A model generated the notes under the pieces. That model made no database searches. It was given only the letters and a program-made list of their open reading frames with translations, and was not told the origin of the DNA. Of a DNA stretch of 64,000 bases, positions 1-7,791 are shown piece after piece (position 1 is the first letter of the stretch; the number at the start of each line of letters is the position of its first letter). The position numbers and the translations under genes are program-made. The stretch lies in NCBI RefSeq assembly GCF_900110255.1, contig NZ_FODD01000024.1, forward strand, positions 90,769 to 154,768, given 5' to 3'. The stretch comes from Actinacidiphila rubida (GTDB lineage: Bacteria; Actinomycetota; Actinomycetes; Streptomycetales; Streptomycetaceae).

Positions 1-118
1 AGGGGAGACGTTCGCCGATCGGGAAGACGCCGTCCTCGATCTCGCCACGCAGCACATCCGCGATGTGCAGGTAGGGCGGCTGATCGGAGGGTGGAGAGAC
101 CTGCTCTTCCTCGTTCAC
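1..118 (-). CDS. GntR-family transcriptional regulator, N-terminal part (cut by window edge)
   Basis: Only the first 39 codons are in the window. GTG start at 118. The reading gives a short acidic lead followed by YLHIADVLRGEIEDG and FPIGERLP, the typical beginning of a GntR winged helix-turn-helix (the Y-x-I-A-x-x-L-R-x-x-I pattern and the PGxxLP turn, here PIGERLP). The effector domain is outside the window, so subfamily and ligand cannot be given. A large palindrome about 100 nt upstream (214-248) is a candidate operator. Confidence 0.6.
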   Translation of the reverse strand, partial: MNEEEQVSPPSDQPPYLHIADVLRGEIEDGVFPIGERLP

Positions 119-162
119 GTCACCACGCTACAACTTCCTGCCATCCAGGACTGCTTGCTTGA

Positions 163-248
163 CCTGAGTTTACGGATCTCAGGCAACCGGGCACATCCTT
201 GAGTGAGAGAACTCATTCAACTAGCTGACAGGTCAGGCAAGTTGAATG
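163..248. promoter_or_regulatory. Two inverted repeats between gntR and the 55-aa gene
   Basis: CCTGAG (163-168) pairs with CTCAGG (178-183). More striking, CATTCAACT (214-222) pairs perfectly with AGTTGAATG (240-248); inside these arms TGAC (226-229) and GTCA (232-235) continue the symmetry, giving a near-complete 35-bp palindrome. It sits between divergent genes and is AT-richer than its surroundings, so it could be an operator for the GntR protein or an RNA hairpin in either leader. No protein can be assigned from sequence alone. Confidence 0.5.
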
Positions 249-363
249 ATCCAACCTCAACTCGGGGGTCGCAACTTCCCGTCCAAGGACGTACGGGACG
301 CACCGCAGCCACCCACCTTCAGCACGGAGCCACCAGGAAGGGCGACACGAAGGAGGGACGGTC

Positions 364-531
364 ATGCTCGCTCTCAGCTTGTGTGCCTACGCGTTCGAAC
401 AGCTCGTCCAGTGGAAGTACGGCGCGGCCGGGATGCTGGCGGTCGGGCTTGTCAGCTGGGGACACAAGGCGCGCAACACCACGTGCACGGTCATCGGACT
501 CACCGCGCTGGCGGTGCTGCTCGCGCAGTGA
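364..531 (+). CDS. Small conserved-looking hypothetical membrane protein, 55 aa
   Basis: ATG start 7 nt after GGAGGG, a very strong ribosome binding site. The protein begins MLALSLCAYAFEQLVQW, has a glycine/alanine stretch (AAGMLAVGLV), a short polar centre (GHKARN) and a second hydrophobic segment ending LTALAVLLAQ, so it probably crosses the membrane once or twice. No catalytic motif is visible and I do not recognise a function. It stands alone between the gntR promoter region and the convergent acetyltransferase gene. Confidence 0.6.
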   Translation: MLALSLCAYAFEQLVQWKYGAAGMLAVGLVSWGHKARNTTCTVIGLTALAVLLAQ

Positions 532-561
532 GTCCGCGGGCCCGGCGGCCAGGGCACCCGG

Positions 562-1818
562 TCAGAAGACGTCCGGGCACCACGGCCGGCGGGCGGTACG
601 GAACAGGGCGTCGGCCGCACGGACGGCGCCCGGGCGGTCCTCCGCCACGCGGCCCAGCGCGGCGAGCCGGGACACCGACTCGTCACCCAGGTAGAGGCAC
701 CCCAGGTCCGCGACGTCGAGCGTGAGTTCGGGCTCGTCCGCGGCCGTCGAAGGAGTGCACCGGCCGGCGCCCGCGGCGTCGGTCTCCAGGACGAAGCGCC
801 CGCCGGCCAGTCCGGCCGTGTCGCGCACGTCCAGCACCAGGCGGGTGGGCGCACCGCCGTAGGTGCGGGCGGACAGCGCGACGGGAACGTCGAGCACGCG
901 CAGCCACATGAAGTCGGCGAGGGTCTCGGTCCGCGCCGCTCGCGGGTCCCCGAGCAGCAGCGGCAGGACGTCGTCGGGGGCGCGGTGGTTGGTGTCGAGC
1001 CTCGTCACCCAGTCCAGGGACAGCAGGAAGCGCCACAGCGCCTGCTCCGCGGCCGGCGTCGCCGCGATCAGCTGCCGCACCTTGGCGTCGACCCGCGGCA
1101 GCTTGCCCGGCCAGGGGTGGTCGACCGTGGTGTACGCCACCAGTCCCTGGACCTCTCCGGCCGCGTCGCGGTGCATCGCGAAGAACGGCTCGGTCCACGG
1201 CTGCGAGGCGAACACCCGCTCGCCGGTGGCGATCTCCCACCATCCGGGCGTGCGGTCGATGGCGCCCGGGGTCAGCGCGCGGACGCGGTCGTGCAGCGCG
1301 GGGCCGGCCTTGCGGACCTCGTCGACGCCCACCAGATCGACCCGGCCGCCGTCGTCCGGGCCGGCGTAGCGCGGGTCGAGCGCCGCCCTCGGGAGGTCCA
1401 CCTCCCAGTCCGCCACCCAGGTCGCGGGACCGAAGCCGAAGCGCCCGTAGATCGGGTACTCGGCGGCGACGAGGATCGCCACCGCCTCGCCGCGCTCCTT
1501 GGCGTCCGCCAGGTCAGCGGCCATCAGGCGGCTGGCCAGGCCGCGGCGGCGGTGCGTGGCGGTGACGGAGACGTTGGTGATCGCCGAGGCGGCGAGGAAC
1601 GCCCCACCGGGGACGGTCAGTTCGCGCGGCATGCTGCGGAAGGTGGCCACGCAGCGGCCCTGGTCGAAGGCACCGCGGGTTCGCGCGAGGTCGTACGCGG
1701 CACGGCGGGCGGCCACCTCCTCGTCCGTCACGGAGGGGGCGAGATGGAACCCGGTGTGCAGGGCGCGCACCCAGTCGGCGACATCGGTCTCGTCCAGCGT
1801 GCGGATCTCAGGGCTCAT
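562..1818 (-). CDS. Eis-like GNAT N-acetyltransferase, 418 aa
   Basis: Predicted cytosolic acetyl-CoA-dependent N-acetyltransferase of the Eis (enhanced intracellular survival) family. The N-terminal GNAT domain has the acetyl-CoA loop VTATHRRRGLASRLM near residues 85-100 and the YPIYGRFGFGPA segment that carries the Eis general-acid tyrosine. The length (about 400 residues), a second degenerate GNAT region and a C-terminal SCP2-like region fit Eis, and the protein ends in PDVF, matching the family rule that the C-terminal carboxylate acts in catalysis. Known Eis proteins acetylate amines such as aminoglycosides and lysines; the substrate here is unknown. Start ATG 1818; monocistronic on the minus strand. 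Confidence 0.85.
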   Translation of the reverse strand: MSPEIRTLDETDVADWVRALHTGFHLAPSVTDEEVAARRAAYDLARTRGAFDQGRCVATFRSMPRELTVPGGAFLAASAITNVSVTATHRRRGLASRLMAADLADAKERGEAVAILVAAEYPIYGRFGFGPATWVADWEVDLPRAALDPRYAGPDDGGRVDLVGVDEVRKAGPALHDRVRALTPGAIDRTPGWWEIATGERVFASQPWTEPFFAMHRDAAGEVQGLVAYTTVDHPWPGKLPRVDAKVRQLIAATPAAEQALWRFLLSLDWVTRLDTNHRAPDDVLPLLLGDPRAARTETLADFMWLRVLDVPVALSARTYGGAPTRLVLDVRDTAGLAGGRFVLETDAAGAGRCTPSTAADEPELTLDVADLGCLYLGDESVSRLAALGRVAEDRPGAVRAADALFRTARRPWCPDVF

Positions 1819-1877
1819 GGCCGCACGCTAGGCGAGCCGCCCACGGCCCTGCATCCGATTAACGGGCCGGTGGGGCA

Positions 1878-1944
1878 CCGCGTCAAGGACCGCCCGGTCA
1901 AGGGACACCCGGTCAACGGCCACCCGGTCGACGGCCGCCCGGTC
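1878..1944. repeat. 15-bp tandem repeat, about 4.5 copies
   Basis: The heptamer CCCGGTC recurs at 1893, 1908, 1923 and 1938, exactly 15 bp apart, with a fifth weaker copy (CCGCGTC) at 1878. The intervening bases also match (ARGGNCR pattern). It lies in the 160-bp gap between the divergently transcribed side of the Eis-like gene and the end of rsiG, and has no coding role that I can see. Confidence 0.7.
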
Positions 1945-1978
1945 CCTGCTTCGGTGAGCCCGGCGGCCGTGCGGCCGC

Positions 1979-2680
1979 TCAGCCGTCGGCCAGCAGATCG
2001 TCCACCCGCGCCTCACCGTCCCGGTAGCGCCGGGTGATCTCGGCGGAGCAGCCGTCCACGGTCCGCTGCAGGGCGTGCCGGCGCCCGGAGACGTGCTGCT
2101 CGTGGCGCAGCAGCCGGCCCATGGCCACGTCCAGTTCGGGGTCGGTGCGCGCGTCGAGGTCGGACAGCTCGACCTCGGACAGCATCTCCTCGGCCAGCGC
2201 CCTGACCCGCTCGGTCAGCGGGGTGCCGAGGGTGACGTGCCGCGCCGAGGACCGGACGCGGGAGGGCCCGTCGGTGAGGATCTCCGAGAGGCGGTCGACG
2301 ACCGGGGCGTCCGCGGCCGGCCGCCCGCCGGGGGTGGCGGGGCCGCTGCCGCGCCGGTTCAGCTCGGCGTGGAGGATGTCGATCCGCCCGTGCAGCATGC
2401 GCCGCAGGTAGGAGAGGTCGGCCTCCTCCTGCTGGGCGTCCCGGCGCAGGGCGCGCAGCGCGGCCAGGTCCAGCCGGGCGAGGTCGGGGGTCGGGGTGTC
2501 CATGAGCGGACTGCGCGGCGCGGGCGGGCGCAGCGGGCCCATGGCGTCGGCCTTCAGCATGGGATGGCCCTTCCTGGTGGGCGCCGTCGAAACGGCGGCC
2601 GTCGGTCCGGCGGGGCCGGACGCCGCCGTAGGTGCTGGTGCGGCGGTGCCGGAAGTCTCTCCAGTGCCGGGTGTCGTCAT
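1979..2680 (-). CDS. rsiG: RsiG, c-di-GMP-dependent anti-sigma factor for WhiG
   Basis: In Streptomyces, RsiG binds cyclic di-GMP and then sequesters the sporulation sigma factor WhiG. The protein is an antiparallel coiled coil with one c-di-GMP signature (E-x3-S-x2-R-x3-Q-x3-D) on each long helix. Here the second copy is exact: E194, S198, R201, Q205, D209. The first copy reads E86, S90, R93, H97, D101, with His in place of Gln. About 45 residues of disordered Ala/Pro/Thr-rich sequence precede the conserved part. I place the start at ATG 2680 because GGAGGG lies 9 nt upstream; a shorter start at ATG 2560 (193 aa, preceded by GGAAGG) is a real alternative. No operon partner on this strand. 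Confidence 0.88.
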   Translation of the reverse strand: MTTPGTGETSGTAAPAPTAASGPAGPTAAVSTAPTRKGHPMLKADAMGPLRPPAPRSPLMDTPTPDLARLDLAALRALRRDAQQEEADLSYLRRMLHGRIDILHAELNRRGSGPATPGGRPAADAPVVDRLSEILTDGPSRVRSSARHVTLGTPLTERVRALAEEMLSEVELSDLDARTDPELDVAMGRLLRHEQHVSGRRHALQRTVDGCSAEITRRYRDGEARVDDLLADG

Positions 2681-2881
2681 ACCTGTCGTCCCTCCCTCGC
2701 GGCGAGCGCGCCGCGACCCGGAATCGATGCTGCCACTTGCCGCTGACACCCCGCAGCGACATGGCACCCGAACGGCCGTCGCAACAGTTGTGCGAACCCG
2801 CCGACCGGGCGTACCGCGCCACCCCGCGCGCCCCCCTCACCCGTGTGAGGGACCCGGACGCGTCCAGGCCACAATGGCGGG

Positions 2882-3307
2882 ATGCGAGCAGTAGCCCAGC
2901 GGGTGAGTGAAGCCGAGGTCGTCGTCGACGGGGAGACCGTCGGAGCCGTCAAGGGACCGGGACTGTGCGTCCTGGTCGGGGTGACGCACGACGACACCGT
3001 GGAGAAGGCGGCCGGGCTGGCGCGCAAGCTGTGGACGCTGCGCATCCTGCCCGGCGAGCAGTCGTGTTCGGACGTCGACGGCCCGCTGCTCGTCATCAGC
3101 CAGTTCACGCTTTACGGTGACGCCCGGAAGGGGCGCCGCCCCACCTGGAACGCGGCGGCGCCCGGCCCGGTCGCCGAACCACTCGTGGACGAGGTCGTCG
3201 CGCAGCTGCGGAAGCTGGGCGCGACCGTCGCGACCGGGGTGTTCGGCGCGGACATGAAGGTGTCGCTGACGAACGACGGCCCGTTCACCGTGGTCCTGGA
3301 CCTCTGA
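2882..3307 (+). CDS. dtd: D-aminoacyl-tRNA deacylase
   Basis: Hydrolyses the ester bond of D-aminoacyl-tRNAs (and Gly-tRNA-Ala), recycling mischarged tRNA in the cytosol. At 141 residues it has normal family length. The two active-site motifs are intact: SQFTLYGD at 73-80 and TNDGPFT at 130-136, containing the cross-subunit Gly133-cisPro134 that enforces D-chirality. There is no Shine-Dalgarno sequence; CACAAT at 2870-2875 lies 6 nt before the ATG, so the mRNA is probably leaderless. It converges on the ygfZ-like gene, with a shared hairpin between them. Confidence 0.95.
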   Translation: MRAVAQRVSEAEVVVDGETVGAVKGPGLCVLVGVTHDDTVEKAAGLARKLWTLRILPGEQSCSDVDGPLLVISQFTLYGDARKGRRPTWNAAAPGPVAEPLVDEVVAQLRKLGATVATGVFGADMKVSLTNDGPFTVVLDL

Positions 3308-3396
3308 CGGCGACGGGTCCCGACCTCGGTGACGTGACGGCGCCGGGGCGCGGACCACTGACGACGGGCCTCTGACGAGGGGCCACTGACGACATC

Positions 3397-3430
3397 GGGT
3401 CCTGGACCGTGCGAGACCGGTCCAGGACCC
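3397..3430. terminator. Bidirectional terminator between dtd and the ygfZ-like gene
   Basis: GGGTCCTGGACCG (3397-3409) pairs perfectly with CGGTCCAGGACCC (3418-3430) over 13 bp with an 8-nt loop. It lies between convergent stop codons. There is no strong T tract, as is common in Streptomyces. Confidence 0.7.
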
Positions 3431-3454
3431 TGGCGATGCCGTCGGATCACGCGC

Positions 3455-4432
3455 TCAGGGCGCGACGACCGTCTCCTGCGCCGCCGCCGTGTCCTCGGCC
3501 AGCAGCGTCGCCCGCTCCGGCGTGTTGCGCTTGACCAGGGCCAGCGCGATGGGGCCGAGCTCCCAGTGGCGGGCGGAGGACGTGATGAAGCCGACCGCGC
3601 GGCCCGGTTCGCCGTCCGGGCCGTCCTCGGCGACCCGCACGGGCGCGCCGTGCCCGGGCAGGTGCACCTCGCTGCCGTCCAGGTGCAGGAAGACCAGCCG
3701 GCGCGGGGGCCGGCCGAGGTTGTGCACGCGGGCCACCGTCTCCTGCCCGCGGTAGCAGCCCTTGTTCAGGTGCACGGCCGTGTCCAGCCAGCCCAACTCG
3801 TGCGGGATGGTGCGGTGGTCGGTCTCCAGGCCCAGACGCGGGCGGTGCGCCTCGATCCGCAGCGCCTCGTACGCCAGCACCCCGATCGCCGGGCCGGACC
3901 GCGCGGCCCACTCCTCCAGGCGGTCGCGGGGGACGAAGACGTCCCTGCCGTACGGGGTCTCGCGGACCGCCCATTCCGAGGGGATCTGCACGATCGACCC
4001 GGCGGGCAGGTGTTCCACGGCGTACTGGTCGGTGACGTCCGCGGTCTCCACCCGGTAGAAGAACTTCATGCTCTCCAGGTAGGCCAGCAGCGCCTCCTGG
4101 GTGCCGGGTTCCACGTGCATCCAGGTCGTGGCGCCGTCGTCCACCAGGTACAGGGCGTGCTCGATGTGGCCGTGGGCGGAGAGGATCAGCGCCTCGGTGG
4201 CCACGTTGGGCGCCAGCTGCTCGACGTGCTGGGTGAGCAGCAGGTGCAGCCACGACAGGCGGTCCGCACCGGTGACCGTCACGACACCGCGGTGGGAGAG
4301 GTCCACGAACCCGGTGCCGTCGGCGAGGGCGCGTTGCTCGCGGAACAGGTCGCCGTAGTGGGCGGCGACGCCCTCGTCAGGGCCTTCTGCGGGGACGGCG
4401 CCGGGCAGCGACAGCAAAGGGCTCTTCATCAT
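3455..4432 (-). CDS. YgfZ/GcvT-type folate-binding protein
   Basis: Folate-binding YgfZ family, related to the aminomethyltransferase GcvT. Family members use tetrahydrofolate and help maintain Fe-S enzymes and a tRNA thiomethylation step. The 325-residue protein contains the family signature KGCYRGQE in the C-terminal third (KGCYxGQE, with the invariant Cys) followed by RPPRRL. ATG 4432 is preferred over the adjacent ATG 4429 because TACGCT (4445-4440) lies 7 nt upstream, pointing to a leaderless transcript. It lies downstream of nur on the same strand but with its own apparent promoter. Confidence 0.88.
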   Translation of the reverse strand: MMKSPLLSLPGAVPAEGPDEGVAAHYGDLFREQRALADGTGFVDLSHRGVVTVTGADRLSWLHLLLTQHVEQLAPNVATEALILSAHGHIEHALYLVDDGATTWMHVEPGTQEALLAYLESMKFFYRVETADVTDQYAVEHLPAGSIVQIPSEWAVRETPYGRDVFVPRDRLEEWAARSGPAIGVLAYEALRIEAHRPRLGLETDHRTIPHELGWLDTAVHLNKGCYRGQETVARVHNLGRPPRRLVFLHLDGSEVHLPGHGAPVRVAEDGPDGEPGRAVGFITSSARHWELGPIALALVKRNTPERATLLAEDTAAAQETVVAP

Positions 4433-4523
4433 GCCGTCAAGCGTACGACCGGCCGGCCCCCGTGAGGATGACGGCTCCGGCTTCCCGCGGTCCGTCCCGC
4501 GTCCCGTCCCGCGGGACCCGCGG

Positions 4524-4961
4524 TCACTCCGGCCCGGTACCCGCCTTGCGGGAGCAGTCCCGGCAGCGGCCGAAGATCGCGAAGTGCTTCATGTCCGTCT
4601 CGAAGCCGAACTGCTCGCGCAGCTGCTCCTTGAGGGGTGCGGCCAGTTCCACGGCCGCCTCCGTCACCGAGTCGCAGTCGCGGCAGACCAGGTGCATGTG
4701 GTCGTGCCGGTCGGCCAGGTGGTAGGTGGGGGCGCCGTGGCCGAGGTGGGCGTGGCTGACCAGGCCCAGCTCCTCCAGCAGTTCCAGGGTGCGGTAGACG
4801 GTGGAGATGTTCACCCCGGAGGCGGTCTTGCGGACCTCGCACAGGATGCCGTCGGGCGTCGCGTGCTCCAGGTGGCCGACGGCCTCCAGGACAAGCTGGC
4901 GCTGCGGGGTCAGCCGGTAGCCGCGCTGCCGCAGATCGCTCTTCCAGTCGGTGCTCGCCAC
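4524..4961 (-). CDS. nur: Nur, nickel-responsive Fur-family regulator
   Basis: Fur-fold dimeric repressor of 145 residues: winged helix at 1-85 (RLTPQRQLVLEAV, then NISTVYRTLELLEELG as recognition region) and a metal-binding dimerisation domain. The structural zinc site has CRDC at 93-96 and CRDC at 133-136. With the GTG start counted as residue 1, His70, His72 and His126 fall exactly where I recall the nickel site of S. coelicolor Nur, and His33, His86, His88 and His90 match its second metal site. Nur controls nickel uptake and superoxide dismutase switching. TACACT (4973-4968) sits 6 nt before GTG, so translation is probably leaderless. Fur, Zur or CatR are less likely because of the histidine pattern. 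Confidence 0.82.
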   Translation of the reverse strand: MASTDWKSDLRQRGYRLTPQRQLVLEAVGHLEHATPDGILCEVRKTASGVNISTVYRTLELLEELGLVSHAHLGHGAPTYHLADRHDHMHLVCRDCDSVTEAAVELAAPLKEQLREQFGFETDMKHFAIFGRCRDCSRKAGTGPE

Positions 4962-5032
4962 ACGGCCAGTGTAGGCACGGGGTAACGGGCGGGGGCCGCC
5001 CGGAAAGAGCCGGGCACGCCAGGAAAGGGGCC

Positions 5033-5056
5033 GGGCCCGCGCGAAGGCGCGGGCCC
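5033..5056. terminator. Hairpin after the nitrobindin-like gene
   Basis: GGGCCCGCGC (5033-5042) pairs with GCGCGGGCCC (5047-5056) around a GAAG tetraloop, a stable 10-bp stem directly downstream of the minus-strand gene that ends at 5089. Confidence 0.55.
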
Positions 5057-5088
5057 CGGGCGCGGTCCTCCGTCACGGAGGCCGGCGG

Positions 5089-5652
5089 CTACTTGAAGAA
5101 CGCGATGCCGTCGTCCGGCAGGTCCTTGAGGTCGGCGGCCCACTCCCGCGGGTCCACGACCTTCTTCAGGTGCGCCGACATGTACGCGCGCAGCGGCACC
5201 GCGGGCGTGGCCTTCTCGCCCACCCACATCAGGTCGCCGTTGACGTACCCGTACAGCCGCTTGCCGCCGCTGTACTCCGAGGACTGCGGCAGCCGCGCCA
5301 CCGCGTCGGTGACCAGGTCGATCTGCGGCTTGTCCTGGGCCAGCTCACCGGTCCAGATCTCGACGACGCCCTCGTCACGCGTGGTGGTGACGTCCACCTT
5401 GCGTTCGGCGTCGATCCGCCAGTAGCCGCTCTCCGACTCCAGCGGGCGGACCTTCTTGCCGTCCTCGTCGAGCACCCACGTGTGCGAGACGTACTCCAGG
5501 AACGGCCGGCCGTCGTGGGTGAAGGTGACCTCCTGCCCGAAGTTGCACTTCTCGGCGCCGGGGAAGTCGTGCACGCCCGCGCCCGTCCAGCTGCCCAGCA
5601 GGAACGCCAGCGGGACCAGTTCGGGGTGCAGGTCCGAGGGGATCTCGATCAT
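5089..5652 (-). CDS. Nitrobindin-like (FABP-type) heme-binding beta-barrel protein
   Basis: 187-residue member of the THAP4/nitrobindin family (also called FABP family or peroxynitrite isomerase). The family folds as a ten-stranded barrel that binds b-type heme and reacts with NO or peroxynitrite. The signature GSWTGAGVHDFP (family GxWxGxG) is at residues 20-31, and the C-terminal MSAHLKKV supplies a candidate proximal histidine. Start ATG 5652 is a single base after the stop of the 34-aa membrane peptide upstream, so the two are translated together. Heme binding is inferred from the family. Confidence 0.8.
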   Translation of the reverse strand: MIEIPSDLHPELVPLAFLLGSWTGAGVHDFPGAEKCNFGQEVTFTHDGRPFLEYVSHTWVLDEDGKKVRPLESESGYWRIDAERKVDVTTTRDEGVVEIWTGELAQDKPQIDLVTDAVARLPQSSEYSGGKRLYGYVNGDLMWVGEKATPAVPLRAYMSAHLKKVVDPREWAADLKDLPDDGIAFFK

Positions 5653-5653
5653 G

Positions 5654-5758
5654 TCAGCGCTGGCCCTGGTAGAGCTTCTTCACCGCGTAGAACGCGAACG
5701 CCGCGATGGCCACGCAGATCAGGATGAGCAGAGCGTCGTAGTAGTACTCGATGTGCAC
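5654..5758 (-). CDS. 34-residue single-span membrane peptide coupled to the nitrobindin-like gene
   Basis: GTG start at 5758 with GAGGAG 8 nt upstream. The peptide begins VHIEYYYDALLILICV, has one hydrophobic helix of about 18 residues and ends in a basic tail (KKLYQGQR). Its TGA is separated from the ATG of the heme-protein gene by one base, a strong sign of a real, co-translated gene. Function unknown; a membrane anchor or partner for the downstream protein is a guess. Confidence 0.7.
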   Translation of the reverse strand: MHIEYYYDALLILICVAIAAFAFYAVKKLYQGQR

Positions 5759-5893
5759 GGTGCGTGCTCCTCGGACGGGCGGGCGGTCAGGGCCGCCCAC
5801 GAGTCTAGTCCGCGCCCCCGCCCCCGGCGCGGGCAGGCCGCGTGAGCGTGACGTGTGGCCCGGGCCGTTGCCGGCGAGGGGTGCGGGGGCGGG

Positions 5894-5933
5894 GGCGGGG
5901 GCCGAACCGCGGGCTCGCGGGCCGGCCCCCGCC
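5894..5933. terminator. Hairpin after the three-gene membrane protein operon
   Basis: GGCGGGGGCC (5894-5903) pairs with GGCCCCCGCC (5924-5933); the 20-nt loop itself contains CGCGGGCTCGCG. It is immediately downstream of the minus-strand stop at 5945. Confidence 0.5.
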
Positions 5934-5944
5934 GGTGGCCGCCG

Positions 5945-6898
5945 TCAGCCCAGCAGCTGGGCCTGGAGGCGGACGGTCTGGCGGAACGGCACCTCGGCGA
6001 CCGAGCCCTTGCGGGTCTGCACCACCAGCGCGATCACGTCCCCGGCGCGCAGGAACGCGTACCGGGTCGCGGATTCCCCGTACGGCGGCGACTCGGCGGA
6101 GGCGTCGACCGTCACGTCGGCGGGGACCGCCGGGGAGGCCACGCTCTTGTCCGTGGCCGCGTCGGGCGCGACCTTCAGCCGCTGTGCGCCCAGGTTCGGC
6201 GCGTAGATGTCGGCGAACCCCCCGCTGAGGAACTGCAGCAGGTAGATGTCGGTGCGCGTGCCGTCGGGCGTGGTGAAGGAGCGGGCGGCGATGTGCCGCA
6301 GGCCCTGCTCGCGCAGCTCGGCGCCCTCCGTCTTGCGCAGGTAGTCGTCATAGGCCTTGAACAGTCCCAGGTAGGAGTCCTGCGGCAGCCAGCCGGCCGG
6401 GCCGGGGACGGCCGGATCGGCCGTCCCGCCGACGGGCGCGGGCAGCAGCAGCGACCGCACGTCGGTGTAGTGGTGGTGGCCGGGGTTGGCGTCGGCGAAC
6501 GGCCGCGGCTTGCCCGCGGGCAGCTCGGGCAGCGCCAGCGGCGGGTACGTCCACCGGCCGTCGTCGGGCGTGTGGAGGCCGGGGATGCGGGTCCGCTCGG
6601 GCCGGGTGACGGCGTACGCGGTCGCGCCGCCGAGCGCCGCGAACACCAGGACGGCCGCGGTCCAGCGGATCGCCGCCCGCAGCCCGCGCCGCGGCGCCCG
6701 CGGCACGACGACCTCGGGCAGCGGCGCGGCCGGCGGCTCCGTGAGGAGCGCCGTCTCGGCCAGAGCCGCCGTCTCGGCCAGAGGTGCCGTCTCGGGCGCG
6801 GGCACTGCTTCGGGCGCGGGCGGTGCTTCGGTCGCGGGCGGTGCTGCGGTCGGGAGTGCCGACTCGGATGGCGCGATCTCGGAGGTGATGTCGCTCAT
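5945..6898 (-). CDS. Single-span membrane protein, third gene of a paralogous set
   Basis: 317 residues, not recognised. The first ~65 residues are a cytosolic tail of Ala/Pro/Glu repeats; a basic patch (RAPRRGLRAAIRW) precedes one transmembrane helix near 75-95 (AAVLVFAALGGATAYAV), and the rest is extracytoplasmic with a histidine cluster (NPGHHHYTD). Topology is the same as the two upstream genes, and all share a DxRSLLLPAP- or LALLLLPVP-like block after the anchor. ATG 6898 overlaps the upstream TGA by one base. Confidence 0.75.
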   Translation of the reverse strand: MSDITSEIAPSESALPTAAPPATEAPPAPEAVPAPETAPLAETAALAETALLTEPPAAPLPEVVVPRAPRRGLRAAIRWTAAVLVFAALGGATAYAVTRPERTRIPGLHTPDDGRWTYPPLALPELPAGKPRPFADANPGHHHYTDVRSLLLPAPVGGTADPAVPGPAGWLPQDSYLGLFKAYDDYLRKTEGAELREQGLRHIAARSFTTPDGTRTDIYLLQFLSGGFADIYAPNLGAQRLKVAPDAATDKSVASPAVPADVTVDASAESPPYGESATRYAFLRAGDVIALVVQTRKGSVAEVPFRQTVRLQAQLLG

Positions 6899-7791
6899 CA
6901 GACCGCCTGCCCCGGGTCCCGGACACGGTCGAGCTGCTTGTGCAGCAGGTCGGCCGCCTCGGCCTTCTCCAGCGGCAGGGTGCCGCTGGCCGTCATCTTG
7001 ACCATCAGGTCCCCCTCGGTGGCTTGGCAGTACATCTCCTCCAACGCGGCGTGGTGCTCCTTGGGCGGCAGGACGCAGGTGGCCTGCGGGTGCCCGGAGA
7101 TCTTCGGGCCGCTGCGGAACACGCCCAGCGCCTTGGTGAAGGAGGTGAAGAACCGGGTCTCGGCGCGCGCCCCGTCCTTGTTCTTCATCTGCACGATCTC
7201 CATCTGGATCACCAGCTGGTTGTCGTGCTGGGTGTAGGTGCGCAGGCCCGCGCCCTCGATGCGCAACGCGTCGACGTCCGCCTGGATCGCCTTGCGCTCC
7301 TTGGCGGGCAGGTCCGTCACGTCACCCTTGACGAGGTCCTGGGCCTGGTGCGCGTCGAGCACGACGTCGTTGCCGAACGCGTCGACGTCCGGACCGGGCC
7401 CGTAGTTGTCGGGGACGGGCAGGAGCAGCAGGGCCAGGCTGCCGTAGTGGCTGCCGCCCGACCGCGCGCCGAACGCCTTGGTGACGCTCGGGGCCGGCTC
7501 CTTCCACGGCGTGGCGGCCGTGCTCGGGGCGGCCTCGGCGGCGCCGGAGCCGCCGTGGTGCAGCACGGTGTACCCGACGCCGCCGGCGGCGGCGACCGCC
7601 ACGAGGGCGGCGGCCGTGCCCAGGGCGAGGCGGCGCCGTCCGCGCGGCGCCCCGGGAGCCGGCGCCTGCGGCGGCTCGGAGGGCCACACTCCCGCGACGT
7701 CGGGCACGGGCGTGGGCGTCGGCGTCGGCTCTTCGGCGGGCACGGACACGGGCACGGGCACGGGCACGGGCGGGATGTTCTCCTCGGTCAC
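6898..7791 (-). CDS. Single-span membrane protein, second gene of a paralogous set
   Basis: 297 residues, not recognised. The tail consists of VPVPVPV and TPTPTP repeats, then a basic patch (GAPRGRRRLALG), one transmembrane helix and an external domain of about 220 residues with three cysteines (ATCVLPP, EEMYCQATEG). The external domain carries the line SLALLLLPVPDNYGPG that resembles the third gene. GTG 7791 overlaps the upstream stop (GTGA), so all three genes are translationally coupled. It could be a sensor or secreted-domain protein; nothing in the sequence decides this. Confidence 0.75.
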   Translation of the reverse strand: MTEENIPPVPVPVPVSVPAEEPTPTPTPVPDVAGVWPSEPPQAPAPGAPRGRRRLALGTAAALVAVAAAGGVGYTVLHHGGSGAAEAAPSTAATPWKEPAPSVTKAFGARSGGSHYGSLALLLLPVPDNYGPGPDVDAFGNDVVLDAHQAQDLVKGDVTDLPAKERKAIQADVDALRIEGAGLRTYTQHDNQLVIQMEIVQMKNKDGARAETRFFTSFTKALGVFRSGPKISGHPQATCVLPPKEHHAALEEMYCQATEGDLMVKMTASGTLPLEKAEAADLLHKQLDRVRDPGQAV

